Assembly: GCF_000828475.1 (NCBI RefSeq)
Contig: NZ_AP014648.1
Span: 868,001 to 932,000 of the forward strand
Source: Methyloceanibacter caenitepidi
Lineage (GTDB): Bacteria; Pseudomonadota; Alphaproteobacteria; Rhizobiales; Methyloligellaceae
Length of the DNA stretch: 64,000 bases
Direction of reading: 5' to 3'
Under the pieces are notes generated by a model. The model searched no databases. It had not been told where the DNA came from and saw only the letters and a program-made list of their open reading frames with translations. Shown one piece after another: positions 24,081 to 32,726 of the stretch (its first letter is position 1; every line of letters begins with the position of its first letter). A program made the position numbers and the translations under genes.

Positions 24081-25736
24081 ATGTCCGAGACCACGAGCGC
24101 TGGCCGCGACGCGGCCCCAATCGAGATCAATTCCGAACTCCTCGCCCACGCCCATGTGAGCAAGGCCTGGCCGTTCGAGGAGGCGCGCAAGGTCGTGAGC
24201 CGGCTGAAGCGGATCCCTCAGCCGACCGGTTCGATCATTTTCGAAACGGGCTACGGGCCCTCGGGGCTGCCGCATATCGGAACGTTCGGCGAGGTCGCGC
24301 GCACCACCATGGTGCGCCACGCCTTCCGGATCCTGACCGAGGACAAGATCCCGACGCGGCTGATCTGTTTTTCCGACGACATGGATGGCTTGCGGAAAGT
24401 TCCGGACAATATCCCGAACAAGGAGATGGTCGCCGCGCATCTGGAAAAGCCGCTGACCCAAGTGCCGGACCCGTTCAACCAGTATCCCAGTTTCGGCCAG
24501 CACAACAATGCGCGCCTGCGGACCTTTCTGGATACGTTCGGCTTCTCATACGAGTTCCTGTCGGCGACTCAGTGCTACACGTCGGGCCGGTTTGACGCGA
24601 CCTTGCTCAGGGTGCTCGAGCACTACGAGGAGATCCGGGACGTGATCCTGCCGACGCTGGGGCCGGAGCGGCGCGCCACCTATAGTCCGTTCCTCCCGAT
24701 CTCGCCGGCGACGGGCAAGGTGTTGCAGGTGCCGATCATCGATCGCGACCTCGCCGCCGGCTCAATTCTCTATAAGGACCCCGATACGGGGAAGCTGACG
24801 CAGGTGTCCGTGACGGGCGGCCACTGCAAGCTGCAATGGAAGGCGGACTGGGCCATGCGCTGGGCTGCGCTAGGCGTCGACTACGAGATGGCGGGCAAGG
24901 ACCTGATCGACTCGGTGCGTCTGTCGGGCCGCATTTGCCGTATCCTCGGCCGCCAGCAGCCCGAAGGCTTCAACTACGAACTCTTCCTCGACGAGAACGG
25001 GGAGAAGATCTCGAAGTCCCGCGGCAACGGTCTGACCATCGAGGAATGGCTGTCCTACGCCTCGCCCGAGAGTCTCGCGCTGTACATGTATCAGAGCCCA
25101 AAGAAGGCGAAGCGGCTCTACTTCGATGTCATCCCGCGCGCCGTCGACGAATATGCCGGGCACCTCGCGGCCTTCCCGAAGGAGGACCAGGCGGCGAAGC
25201 TGACCAATCCCGTCTGGCACATTCACGAGGGATCGCCGCCCGAGGCCGATCTGCCGATCAGCTTTGCCCTTCTGCTCAATCTCGCCTCGGCCTCGAACTC
25301 CGAGGACCGCTCGGTGCTATGGGGCTTCATCCAGCGCTACGCGCCGGAAGCGACCCCCGAGACCGAGCCCTTGCTGGACGAACTCGTGGGCTACGCGATC
25401 CGTTATTTCCACGACTTCGTGAAGCCGTCGAAGCAGTACCGCGCGCCGACGGATCAAGAGCGCGCGGCGTTCGCCGATCTCGACCAGCGGCTCGTCGCGC
25501 TGCCGGACGACGTGATGGCTGAGGAGATTCAGAACGAGGTTTATGCGGTGGGCAAGGAGCACGGGTTCGAGCCGTTGCGGGACTGGTTTCAGGCGCTCTA
25601 TCAGGTGCTGCTGGGCCAGTCGCAAGGCCCGCGCTTCGGATCCTTTGTGCAGCTATACGGGATCGACAACACACGCTCCCTGATCGCACGGGCCCTTGCG
25701 GGCGAGCTTCTTGGCGCAAATGTTTCAAATAATTGA
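24081..25736 (+). CDS. lysK: Lysyl-tRNA synthetase, class I
   Basis: Charges tRNA-Lys with lysine. The 551-residue protein is a class I aminoacyl-tRNA synthetase of the archaeal/alphaproteobacterial LysRS-1 type, not the class II enzyme of E. coli. The HIGH-like signature is [11 protein letters not shown] (about 60-70) and the KMSKS-like signature is KISKS near 315. [14 protein letters not shown] and [18 protein letters not shown] are further LysRS-1 blocks. The ATG ([11 protein letters not shown]) is chosen on family length; no strong ribosome-binding site is visible, and an upstream in-frame extension of 40 residues looks non-coding. It is probably monocistronic. It is the only tRNA synthetase in the window. 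Confidence 0.93.
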   Translation: MSETTSAGRDAAPIEINSELLAHAHVSKAWPFEEARKVVSRLKRIPQPTGSIIFETGYGPSGLPHIGTFGEVARTTMVRHAFRILTEDKIPTRLICFSDDMDGLRKVPDNIPNKEMVAAHLEKPLTQVPDPFNQYPSFGQHNNARLRTFLDTFGFSYEFLSATQCYTSGRFDATLLRVLEHYEEIRDVILPTLGPERRATYSPFLPISPATGKVLQVPIIDRDLAAGSILYKDPDTGKLTQVSVTGGHCKLQWKADWAMRWAALGVDYEMAGKDLIDSVRLSGRICRILGRQQPEGFNYELFLDENGEKISKSRGNGLTIEEWLSYASPESLALYMYQSPKKAKRLYFDVIPRAVDEYAGHLAAFPKEDQAAKLTNPVWHIHEGSPPEADLPISFALLLNLASASNSEDRSVLWGFIQRYAPEATPETEPLLDELVGYAIRYFHDFVKPSKQYRAPTDQERAAFADLDQRLVALPDDVMAEEIQNEVYAVGKEHGFEPLRDWFQALYQVLLGQSQGPRFGSFVQLYGIDNTRSLIARALAGELLGANVSNN

Positions 25737-25976
25737 TTTGCGCCAGGATAGTAAAACTGCACAGCCTATGCCATAGAAGAACAAAATCTGGATAAAACGT
25801 GGCGAAAATTGCGTAAAACGCTAAAGAAGTGCGGATTTTATTGCCGCCAAATTGTCACATAATATTTCGGAACATTGCCTGCACCTTATGTGTTCTTCAC
25901 GTAACGGGGCCTGCGAAAGCGTGTCTTTCGCGGGTCTTGTTTTGAGTGACTAAGAAAAACGCAAAGGAGGTATGTG

Positions 25977-26342
25977 ATGAAACTCACGACCCTTACGACT
26001 GCGATCCTGATGTCGACGGCGGGCGTTGCGCTTGCCGGTGGTGGTGCTCCGGTGCCCGAGGGCGCCATGAAAGACGACCCGTCGGGGCGCCCGGGCAAGG
26101 TCCTGAGCGAGGCCGAGTGCACCAAGGCCTGGGAGATGGCGGGGCCTGACGGCGATACGCTGTCGAAGGATAAGGCCACGCCGTTCATTCTGAACTTCCA
26201 GATGGTCGACACGTCCGACGACGCGGAGATTTCGGCCGAGGAGTGGAAAGAGGGCTGTGCCAAGGGCTGGGTGAGCGCGGATGCGTCTACGGCCGATGAC
26301 ATGGGCGACACACCGTCCGAGCCTGAGTCCGACAAGATGTAG
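25977..26342 (+). CDS. Small secreted EF-hand-like protein
   Basis: A 121-residue exported protein. The signal peptide MKLTTLTTAILMSTAGVALA is followed by a Gly/Pro-rich start. The core pairs a degenerate loop (GPDGDTLSKDKA) with a good EF-hand loop DTSDDAEISAEE, which has Asp at 1, Ser at 3, Asp at 5, Ile at 8 and Glu at 12. The two core cysteines (AECTKAW and EGCAKGW) could form a disulfide in the periplasm. A near-perfect AAGGAGG lies 6-7 bases before the ATG and a strong terminator follows, so high expression as a single gene is likely. Calcium binding is inferred from the loop. It lacks the Pro at loop position 2 typical of lanmodulin. Confidence 0.78.
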   Translation: MKLTTLTTAILMSTAGVALAGGGAPVPEGAMKDDPSGRPGKVLSEAECTKAWEMAGPDGDTLSKDKATPFILNFQMVDTSDDAEISAEEWKEGCAKGWVSADASTADDMGDTPSEPESDKM

Positions 26343-26376
26343 TCTGACGACCGCAGTCGTCTAAGACGCCCAAGGC

Positions 26377-26410
26377 GCGCGGCTCCGTTTTTCGGAGCCG
26401 CGCTTTTTTT
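26377..26410 (+). terminator. Strong intrinsic terminator
   Basis: GCGCGGCTCCG pairs perfectly with CGGAGCCGCGC around a 5-base T loop, followed by seven T. It ends the transcript of the EF-hand-like gene and, read from the other strand, lies just past the SNase-like gene. Confidence 0.93.
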
Positions 26411-26437
26411 GAGCCAGGTCCGCGGCCCACAAACCGC

Positions 26438-27040
26438 CTAGCGCCAGATTCCGACCCGCCGTTCTCGCGCGGCGTCCGCGGCCTCGTTGAAGGCCGGTTG
26501 CGCCGGCTGCTTCGGCTTCGCCCACCCTTGGGCGACCATCCAGAAAGACAAGTCGTTGCCGCCGACAGAGCAGCGCGCCACGAGGGATTTGTGCTCGCCC
26601 TTCACGGGCACGTGGCACATTACGGCGCGGCCCCGGATCAGCCGTGTTAGCGCGGACCTGGCTGCCCGCCCGCACGGCCACTCCCGGCCGCGCGAATCCT
26701 TGCACTGGCCGGTGAGGCCCGCGACCTCGATTTCCGCGAGCGTGATGGTCGTGCCTCCGGTCTTTAGGGAGCCGCCGTCCTGCACCACGACCCTGTAGAA
26801 GCGCTTCGGTCGTAGTTGGGGCTGGGGCCGAGGCTTTTCGCTTGCAGCTTGGTCCGGCGAAGCGGCACCCGGGGGCACGGCCGTGTCCTTGGACAGTGGC
26901 TTGGTGAAAAGCTGGTCTTGGCCGGGTTCGGTTTGCGGCGGCGCGACCGAAACCGTGTCCTCATACTTGCCGAACGGCCAGAAGAACCAAACGGCCGCGA
27001 GGGCGACGAGCGCGAGGATGATGCGTGAGACGCGGAACAT
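26438..27040 (-). CDS. SNase-like (thermonuclease family) protein, membrane-anchored or exported
   Basis: A 200-residue protein. An N-terminal hydrophobic helix (about 6-23, RIILALVALAAVWFFWPFG) anchors or exports it. A Pro/Gln-rich linker leads to an OB-fold SNase-like domain (about 80-200) with TTITLAEIEVAGLTGQC, WPCGRAARSALTRLIRGRAV and LVARCSVGGNDLSFWMVAQG, ending WAKPKQPAQPAF and ARERRVGIWR. These match thermonuclease-family strands, but the catalytic Arg-Glu-Arg set of staphylococcal nuclease is only partly recognisable, so nuclease activity is uncertain. It is 22 bases downstream of an S24 repressor gene on the same strand and is probably co-transcribed with it. Confidence 0.72.
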   Translation of the reverse strand: MFRVSRIILALVALAAVWFFWPFGKYEDTVSVAPPQTEPGQDQLFTKPLSKDTAVPPGAASPDQAASEKPRPQPQLRPKRFYRVVVQDGGSLKTGGTTITLAEIEVAGLTGQCKDSRGREWPCGRAARSALTRLIRGRAVMCHVPVKGEHKSLVARCSVGGNDLSFWMVAQGWAKPKQPAQPAFNEAADAARERRVGIWR

Positions 27041-27062
27041 GGAAACGGCTTTCGTGCGGCGT

Positions 27063-27704
27063 CTACTGGCTCGCCCAGATGATGCGTGCGATCCACTCGA
27101 CCCGATCCAGCGGAAAAACGAAATTCGGGTGGTCGGGGTTCATGGAGGCGAGTTCGATTGTTTTGGCGCTCCGGCGGACGAGGAGCTTGGCCATGACCTC
27201 GCCGTCGGTCGTACGAATGATTACGCGGTCGCCGTTACGGGTCGGCGCGTTGGGCGACACGATCAGGATGTCGCCTTGCCGGTAAAGCGGCTCCATGCTT
27301 TCGCCAGTGACCTCCAACGCGTAGGCGTTTTCGTCCTCGACGCGCGGAAAGGGCACCTGCTCCCAACCGCCGCCCACGGGATAGCCGCCATCGTCGAAAA
27401 ATCCTCCGGCGCCGGCCTGGGTCATGCCGATCAGCGGAATCGGCAGGTTTCGGTTGGATTGTCCGGGGTCAGACGAGGCGAGCATGGTGAAATCCTCGAG
27501 CGTCGCTCCCGTCGCCTCCAGAACCTTGGCGATGCTTTCGGTGGTGGGCCAGCGCGGACGCCCATCGCCCGTGGCCCGCTTCGACCTGTTGAAGGCTGTG
27601 GGGTCCAAGCCCGACCGCTTGGCAAGACCCGATACGGAAAGTCCGTAGCGATGCGCCAGGGCGTCTATGGCAGACCAGATTCGGTCGTGTGTGAGCCTTC
27701 TCAA
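27063..27704 (-). CDS. S24 family LexA/CI-like repressor
   Basis: A 213-residue repressor. The N-terminal HTH (about 8-65) has IWSAIDALAHRYGLSVSGLA and KRSGLDPTAFNRSKRA. The C-terminal S24 peptidase domain (about 88-210) has the catalytic Ser in TGESMEPLYRQGDIL and the Lys in EVMAKLLVRR, so RecA- or stress-stimulated self-cleavage is possible. The linker AGAGG near residue 98 contains an Ala-Gly pair that could be the scissile bond. It starts at TTG with GGAG 8 bases upstream. The SNase-like gene directly downstream is a likely co-transcribed partner. It is phage-repressor-like, but no other phage genes are nearby. Confidence 0.82.
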   Translation of the reverse strand: MRRLTHDRIWSAIDALAHRYGLSVSGLAKRSGLDPTAFNRSKRATGDGRPRWPTTESIAKVLEATGATLEDFTMLASSDPGQSNRNLPIPLIGMTQAGAGGFFDDGGYPVGGGWEQVPFPRVEDENAYALEVTGESMEPLYRQGDILIVSPNAPTRNGDRVIIRTTDGEVMAKLLVRRSAKTIELASMNPDHPNFVFPLDRVEWIARIIWASQ

Positions 27705-27876
27705 AGAAACGGCTCCGGTCCTACGAATTGAGCAAGGAAATAATACCTATCCCCCTCTTTATGACGCAACTGCGCCCGCCGGTCCACCGTACCGGAATTG
27801 AAGTGGGGAACCCGGCTCACCTGCCACGTGTGAACCTTGTTGGTGGGAACCAGGGCCGCTAGTGTGGCACCGCACC

Positions 27877-28224
27877 ATGGACGAACCCATCTACAAGATT
27901 CTCGCCGACGCCGCCTACGAGGCAGCCAAGAGCGAAGGGCGTTTCCTCGGGACGTCCGACGATCTGCGTGACGGGTTCATCCATTTCTCCGCTGGCCATC
28001 AGGTCGCCGAGACGCTGGCCAAACACTATGCAGGGCAAGAGGATCTGGTGCTGCTTGCCATCGATCCTAACCGGCTGGGCGAGGCCCTGAAGTGGGAGGA
28101 ATCCCGTGGGGGAGATCTGTTTCCCCACCTCTATGCGCCGCTCGATCTCGACGCGATCGTCGCGGAGGCGCCGCTCGACCTCGACGACGACAACCGCCAC
28201 ATCCTGCCCGAGGGCATCGCGTGA
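27877..28224 (+). CDS. DUF952 family protein
   Basis: A 115-residue cytoplasmic protein of the DUF952 family. YKILADAAYEAAKSEGRFLG is the family N-terminus (bacterial members usually read like IYKIL...W). DGFIHFSAGHQVAETLAKHY and DLFPHLYAPLDLDAIV are the other conserved blocks, including the invariant FIHFS. The ATG at 27877 is used, although the GTG at 27862 would add five residues. Its stop overlaps the GTG start of pyrD (GTGA), so the two are translationally coupled. This gene pair recurs in alphaproteobacteria. The biochemical role is unknown. Confidence 0.85.
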   Translation: MDEPIYKILADAAYEAAKSEGRFLGTSDDLRDGFIHFSAGHQVAETLAKHYAGQEDLVLLAIDPNRLGEALKWEESRGGDLFPHLYAPLDLDAIVAEAPLDLDDDNRHILPEGIA

Positions 28225-29294
28225 ACCCGCTGTTCGGCCTCGGCCAGGCCCTGATGCTGGCGCTCGACCCGGAGCGCGCCCACACCCTGACGATCAAGAG
28301 TCTCGAGATGGGGGTCTACCCCCGCTGCGTCGCCCCCGACGATGCGCGGCTGCGCCAGACCCTGTGCGGACTGGACTTCCCCAATCCTATCGGCATTGCG
28401 CCGGGTTTCGACAAGAATGCGCGCGTCGTGACGGCGCTGTTCAACATGGGCTTCGGCTTCGTCGAGGTCGGCACGCTCACCCCGCGCCCGCAAAGCGGAA
28501 ATCCGTGCCCGCGCGTGTTCCGCTCGGTGGAGGACCACGCCGTGGTCAACCGGCTCGGCTTCAACAACGAAGGGCAGGCGGCAGCTTTGGAGCGATTGCA
28601 GCAGAGTGCCCCCGGGATTATCGGCATCAATTTGGGCGCGAACCGCAATAGCGACGACAAGATTGCCGACTACGTGACGGGTGTGACGCGAATGGCGCCG
28701 GTCGCATCCTATCTCACGGTGAATATCTCATCGCCCAACACGCCGGGCTTGCGAGACCTTCAAGCGCCGAAGGAACTGGCGACACTCCTGACCAAGGTCG
28801 AAAAGGCGCGCGCGACGCTGCCCGGTCACAAACCACCATTGTTCGTAAAGCTCGCCCCGGACCTCGCGGATGCGGACTTGCCGGAGATTGTCGGGATCAT
28901 CCAGGGCAGCGGCGCCGACGGCATTATTGTCTCGAACACGACGCTCGCACGCGACGGCCTCACGGACGAGTCGCTGATCGCCGAGCAGGGCGGTCTGTCG
29001 GGACGGCCTCTGTTCGATCGCTCGACCCGCATGCTGGCGCGGGTCTACAAGCTAACGGCCGGCACCATGCCGCTGATCGGCGTCGGCGGTATCGACTCCG
29101 CCGCAACGGCCCTCGCCAAGATCGAGGCCGGCGCGTCACTCATTCAGATGTACACAGGGCTGATATTCGAAGGGCCTGACCTGATCGGCCGCATTAAGCG
29201 CCGCCTGGTTCAGGCTGTATCTGACGCCCATGCCAACACGCTGTCGCCCCTCATCGGGCGGCGCGCCGAAGAATGGGCGCAAAAGTCGCTCTAG
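28221..29294 (+). CDS. pyrD: Dihydroorotate dehydrogenase (quinone), class 2
   Basis: Oxidises dihydroorotate to orotate in pyrimidine synthesis and passes electrons to membrane quinone through FMN. The 357-residue protein has an amphipathic N-terminal segment (MNPLFGLGQALMLALDPERA) for membrane association, typical of class 2. FMN and substrate blocks are PIGIAPGFDKNARV, NRLGFNNEGQ, the base serine in NISSPNTPGL, VKLAPDL, SNTTLARDGL and IGVGGIDSAA. GTG is used as start and overlaps the DUF952 stop by four bases. arsC follows after 26 bases on the same strand. Confidence 0.95.
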   Translation: MNPLFGLGQALMLALDPERAHTLTIKSLEMGVYPRCVAPDDARLRQTLCGLDFPNPIGIAPGFDKNARVVTALFNMGFGFVEVGTLTPRPQSGNPCPRVFRSVEDHAVVNRLGFNNEGQAAALERLQQSAPGIIGINLGANRNSDDKIADYVTGVTRMAPVASYLTVNISSPNTPGLRDLQAPKELATLLTKVEKARATLPGHKPPLFVKLAPDLADADLPEIVGIIQGSGADGIIVSNTTLARDGLTDESLIAEQGGLSGRPLFDRSTRMLARVYKLTAGTMPLIGVGGIDSAATALAKIEAGASLIQMYTGLIFEGPDLIGRIKRRLVQAVSDAHANTLSPLIGRRAEEWAQKSL

Positions 29295-29320
29295 GAGCAA
29301 GATCCTTCGGGAGAAAACGA

Positions 29321-29668
29321 ATGACCGTCACGATCTACCACAACCCGCGCTGCTCGAAGTCGCGCCAGACCCTGGCCTTGGTCGAGGAACAGGGCATTGC
29401 CCCGGTCATCGTGGAGTATCTGAAAACCCCGCCGAGCGCCGGCGACCTCAAGGCGATCTTGAAGAAGCTCGGACTCAAGCCGCAGGATATCGTGCGGACG
29501 AAGGAAGCGCGCTACGCGGAACTCGGCCTGAAAGAGCGCAACGTCGCGGACGACGAACTGATCGCGCTCCTGGCCGACAATCCCATCCTGATCGAACGGC
29601 CCATCGTAGTGGCCGGCAACAAGGCCGCTATTGGCCGCCCACCGGAGAAGGTTTTGGCGATTCTTTAG
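29321..29668 (+). CDS. arsC: ArsC/Spx-family arsenate reductase (glutaredoxin type)
   Basis: A 115-residue thioredoxin-fold protein. The active Cys is in YHNPRCSKSRQTLAL at residue 11, and ILIERPIVVAGNKAAIGRPP is the conserved C-terminal region with the Arg used by glutathione-dependent arsenate reductases. The ATG follows GGGAGAAAACGA. It lies 26 bases after pyrD in the same direction. No other ars genes adjoin, so the physiological substrate may not be arsenate. Its 3' end overlaps the convergent DUF6460 gene by 41 bases. Confidence 0.9.
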   Translation: MTVTIYHNPRCSKSRQTLALVEEQGIAPVIVEYLKTPPSAGDLKAILKKLGLKPQDIVRTKEARYAELGLKERNVADDELIALLADNPILIERPIVVAGNKAAIGRPPEKVLAIL

Positions 29669-29984
29669 CGGACGCAGCCACACGCGGCTCCCGCTCCGGC
29701 GGCACCAATTCCTCGGACGAGGCATCGCCACCGCCGAACACTTTGAACACCCGCATCAGGAACCAGATCGGGAAGACGATCACCGCGCCGAGCAGGAAGT
29801 AGCGGAAGCCCTTCTCCACGGCGGCAAAGCCCATGTCGTAAAGGCGCTGAATAAGGTCCCGCACGGTCTGGACGAGGTCATAGGGGCTGAAGCCCAAGGC
29901 CGCCAGGACGACGCCGACGATCAGCGATATGATCGCGAGTCGTGCGAGGACGAGAGCCGGATTGCCGCCAAAAAACCGTTCCAT
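29628..29984 (-). CDS. DUF6460-like small membrane protein
   Basis: A 118-residue membrane protein. MERFFGGNPALVLARLAIIS begins it, followed by a helix (SLIVGVVLAALG) and a short soluble loop (FSPYDLVQTVRDLIQRLY). A second hydrophobic stretch (FLLGAVIVFPIWFLMRVF) and a polar tail end it. The RFFGGNP start and the SLIVGVVL-ALGF-DL pattern fit DUF6460, which is common in Hyphomicrobiales. I chose the ATG at 29984, with GGAGG 12 bases upstream; an ATG at 30005 is possible. The end is antisense to the last 41 bases of arsC, an overlap of coding ends that is rare elsewhere in the window. Confidence 0.7.
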   Translation of the reverse strand: MERFFGGNPALVLARLAIISLIVGVVLAALGFSPYDLVQTVRDLIQRLYDMGFAAVEKGFRYFLLGAVIVFPIWFLMRVFKVFGGGDASSEELVPPEREPRVAASAKESPKPSPVGGQ

Positions 29985-30122
29985 AAACACGCGTAGCCTC
30001 CGCATCGTGGGCGTTGCTTCAAGTCTGTAGCAAAAGGTGGGGGGCAAACGCCCGAAGATCAAGGCGAGTGGGACCGAGAGGCGGACGCGGCCTAGGGGTG
30101 GGCAAACGAGGGATTCACGTCA

Positions 30123-32726
30123 GTGAGTGTGCGAACGACCAGACAGACAGCAGAGGAGGCATCGTATTCCTCGCCCGTGCTGTTGCCCAAACCGTTCGCC
30201 GACTGGTTTACCTCGCGGGGCTGGCATCCGCGCGTCCATCAGCTCGATCTGCTGGAAACGGTCCAGCGGGGGTCCGATGCGTTGCTTATCGCGCCGACGG
30301 GCGGCGGTAAGACGCTGGCGGGTTTTCTGCCGAGCCTGATCGATATCGCAGGCCGGCCGCTCACGAAACAGAGCCACGGCGTGCATACGCTCTATGTCTC
30401 GCCACTCAAAGCATTAGCAACCGATATTGCCCGCAATCTCGCAACGCCAATCGCCGAGATGGAGCTGCCCATCCAAATCGAGACCCGGACAGGCGACACG
30501 CCGCAGTCACGCCGCGCGCGCCAGCGCGTGTTGCCGCCGGATATTCTCCTTACGACGCCGGAACAGATCGCGCTGATGCTGTCCCATACAAGCGCGGCGC
30601 AGATATTCGGCAACCTCAAATATCTCGTCCTCGACGAGTTGCATGCTTTGAGCGCCTCCAAGCGGGGCGATCTCCTGGCGCTCGATCTGGCGCGGCTCCG
30701 GTCGTTGTCGCCGGACTTGCGGGCCATCGGACTCTCGGCCACCGTTGCGCGTCCTTACGAGCTTTCCGCCTATCTCGTGCCTCAGCAGGACGGCGGGGCG
30801 CCCGCGACCCATTTCGCCGAGATCGTCACCGCCGAAGGCGGCGTGCAGGCGGACATCAGGATCCTCAAATCCGATGCAGATTTGCCCTGGGCCGGTCATT
30901 CCGCGCGCTATGCGCTGCCGGAAATCTACGCGGCCATCAAGGCGCACAAGATGTCCCTCATGTTCGTCAACACGCGCTCGCAAGCCGAGATGCTCTTCAA
31001 CGAGCTGTGGCGCTACAACGACGACAATCTGCCGATCGCGCTCCATCACGGCTCGCTCGACGTGGGCCAGCGGCGCAAAGTCGAGGCGGCCATGGTGGCG
31101 GGAAAACTCCGCGCGGTCGTGTGCACTTCGACGCTCGATCTCGGCATCGACTGGGGCGATGTCGACCTTGTCGTCAATGTCGGCGCGCCGAAAGGATCGA
31201 GCCGGTTGGCCCAGCGCATCGGCCGCGCCAATCATCGCCTCGATGAACCGAGCAAGGCGCTGCTGGTGCCGGCCAACCGCTTCGAAGTCATGGAGTGCCA
31301 GGCCGCGCTCGAAGCCGCGGGCGAGGGTCAGCAGGACACGCCAGCCACGCGCCCAGGCGCGCTCGATGTGCTGGCGCAGCACATTCTCGGCACGGCCTGC
31401 GCGGAACCTTTTGACTCCAACTTGCTTTTTAAAGAGGTCACGAGCGCGGCGCCTTATCGCGACCTCTCCCGCGAGAGTTTCGAGTCGGTGCTCGCGTTCG
31501 TGGCCACGGGTGGCTACGCGCTCGCGAACTACGACCGTTACGCCAAACTGAAACGCACGAAAGAGGGCGCCTACCGCGTGGCTCATCCGCGTATCGCGCA
31601 GCAATACCGCTTGAACGTGGGCACCATCGTAGAGGCGCCCATGCTGCGTGTGCGGCTCGCGCGACTCAAGGGCGGCGCGCTCAAGCCGACAGGCGCGCTC
31701 GCGGGCGGACGCATCCTCGGAGAGGTCGAGGAGCACTTCATCGAGCAACTCGCTCCGGGTGATACGTTCGTCTTCGCCGGCGAGGTGCTGCGCTTCCAGG
31801 GCTTGCGCGAGATGGACGCTATCGTGACCCGGGCGCACGCAACGGACGCCAAGGTGCCCGCCTATCAAGGCGGGAAGTTCCCGCTGTCCACCTATCTCGC
31901 CGAACGCGTGCGCCTCATGCTGGCAGACCGCCGCCACTGGGCGAAACTCCCGGAACAGGTGTCCTATTGGCTGAAACTGCAATCGGTCTTCTCGGTCGTC
32001 CCCAATGCGCAGGAAATGCTGATCGAGACCTTCCCGCGCGGGCAGCGCTACTATCTCGTCTGCTATCCCTTCGAGGGCAGGCTGGCGCATCAGACGCTCG
32101 GCATGCTGCTCACGCGGCGTCTTGAGCGGGCGGGTGCCGCGCCGCTCGGTTTCGTCGCCAATGAATATGCGCTGGCCGTCTGGGGCCTCAACAACATGAG
32201 TGCGATGATCCGCTCCGGGCGGCTCAACCTGAGAGACCTGTTCGACGAGGACATGCTCGGCGATGACCTAGATGCATGGCTCGCCGAGTCCAACCTGATG
32301 AAGCGCTCCTTCAAGGTCTGCGCCATCATCTCCGGCCTGATCGAGCGGCGCCATCCCGGCCAGGAAAAGTCCGGTCGTCAGATGACCGCCTCGGCGGACC
32401 TCATCTACGACGTGCTGCGTCAGCACGAGCCCGATCATGTGCTGTTGAAGGCGGCCTTCGCCGACGCCGCCACGGGCCTGATCGATTTGCGCCGGCTAGG
32501 CGAATTCTTGAAGCGTATCGGCGGACGAATCAGGCATAGTGAGGTGAGTCGCGTATCGCCGCTTGCTGTTCCTGTGATGCTCGAGATCGGGCGAGAAAGC
32601 GTTCCTGGCGATGCGGGCGACACCCTGTTGCGTGAGACCGCCGAAGAACTCGTTGCCGAAGCCCTAGGAGAGGAGGCTTTGAGCAGCGGGACGCAGAGCC
32701 CTGGGGGGGAGCATGCTGCACGCTAG
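30123..32726 (+). CDS. Ligase-associated DEXH-box helicase, Lhr-like
   Basis: An 867-residue superfamily 2 helicase of the Lhr-like, ligase-associated type. Walker A is APTGGGKT (about 58-65), motif Ia YVSPLKALA, motif Ib TTPEQIALML, motif II DELH near 170, motif III SAT and motif VI QRIGRANHR. The C-terminal half has the winged-helix and Lhr-core domains seen in this family (GTIVEAPMLRVRL, PLGFVANEYALAVWG). It starts at GTG with GAGGG upstream. The metallophosphoesterase gene pdeM overlaps its end, the standard pairing in DNA-repair loci that also encode an ATP-dependent ligase and an exonuclease. Those two partners are absent here. Confidence 0.92.
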   Translation: MSVRTTRQTAEEASYSSPVLLPKPFADWFTSRGWHPRVHQLDLLETVQRGSDALLIAPTGGGKTLAGFLPSLIDIAGRPLTKQSHGVHTLYVSPLKALATDIARNLATPIAEMELPIQIETRTGDTPQSRRARQRVLPPDILLTTPEQIALMLSHTSAAQIFGNLKYLVLDELHALSASKRGDLLALDLARLRSLSPDLRAIGLSATVARPYELSAYLVPQQDGGAPATHFAEIVTAEGGVQADIRILKSDADLPWAGHSARYALPEIYAAIKAHKMSLMFVNTRSQAEMLFNELWRYNDDNLPIALHHGSLDVGQRRKVEAAMVAGKLRAVVCTSTLDLGIDWGDVDLVVNVGAPKGSSRLAQRIGRANHRLDEPSKALLVPANRFEVMECQAALEAAGEGQQDTPATRPGALDVLAQHILGTACAEPFDSNLLFKEVTSAAPYRDLSRESFESVLAFVATGGYALANYDRYAKLKRTKEGAYRVAHPRIAQQYRLNVGTIVEAPMLRVRLARLKGGALKPTGALAGGRILGEVEEHFIEQLAPGDTFVFAGEVLRFQGLREMDAIVTRAHATDAKVPAYQGGKFPLSTYLAERVRLMLADRRHWAKLPEQVSYWLKLQSVFSVVPNAQEMLIETFPRGQRYYLVCYPFEGRLAHQTLGMLLTRRLERAGAAPLGFVANEYALAVWGLNNMSAMIRSGRLNLRDLFDEDMLGDDLDAWLAESNLMKRSFKVCAIISGLIERRHPGQEKSGRQMTASADLIYDVLRQHEPDHVLLKAAFADAATGLIDLRRLGEFLKRIGGRIRHSEVSRVSPLAVPVMLEIGRESVPGDAGDTLLRETAEELVAEALGEEALSSGTQSPGGEHAAR

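Noticed and set aside
25977-26342. Lanmodulin (lanthanide-binding EF-hand protein)
   Set aside because: The EF-hand loop lacks Pro at position 2, and only one good loop is present instead of several.
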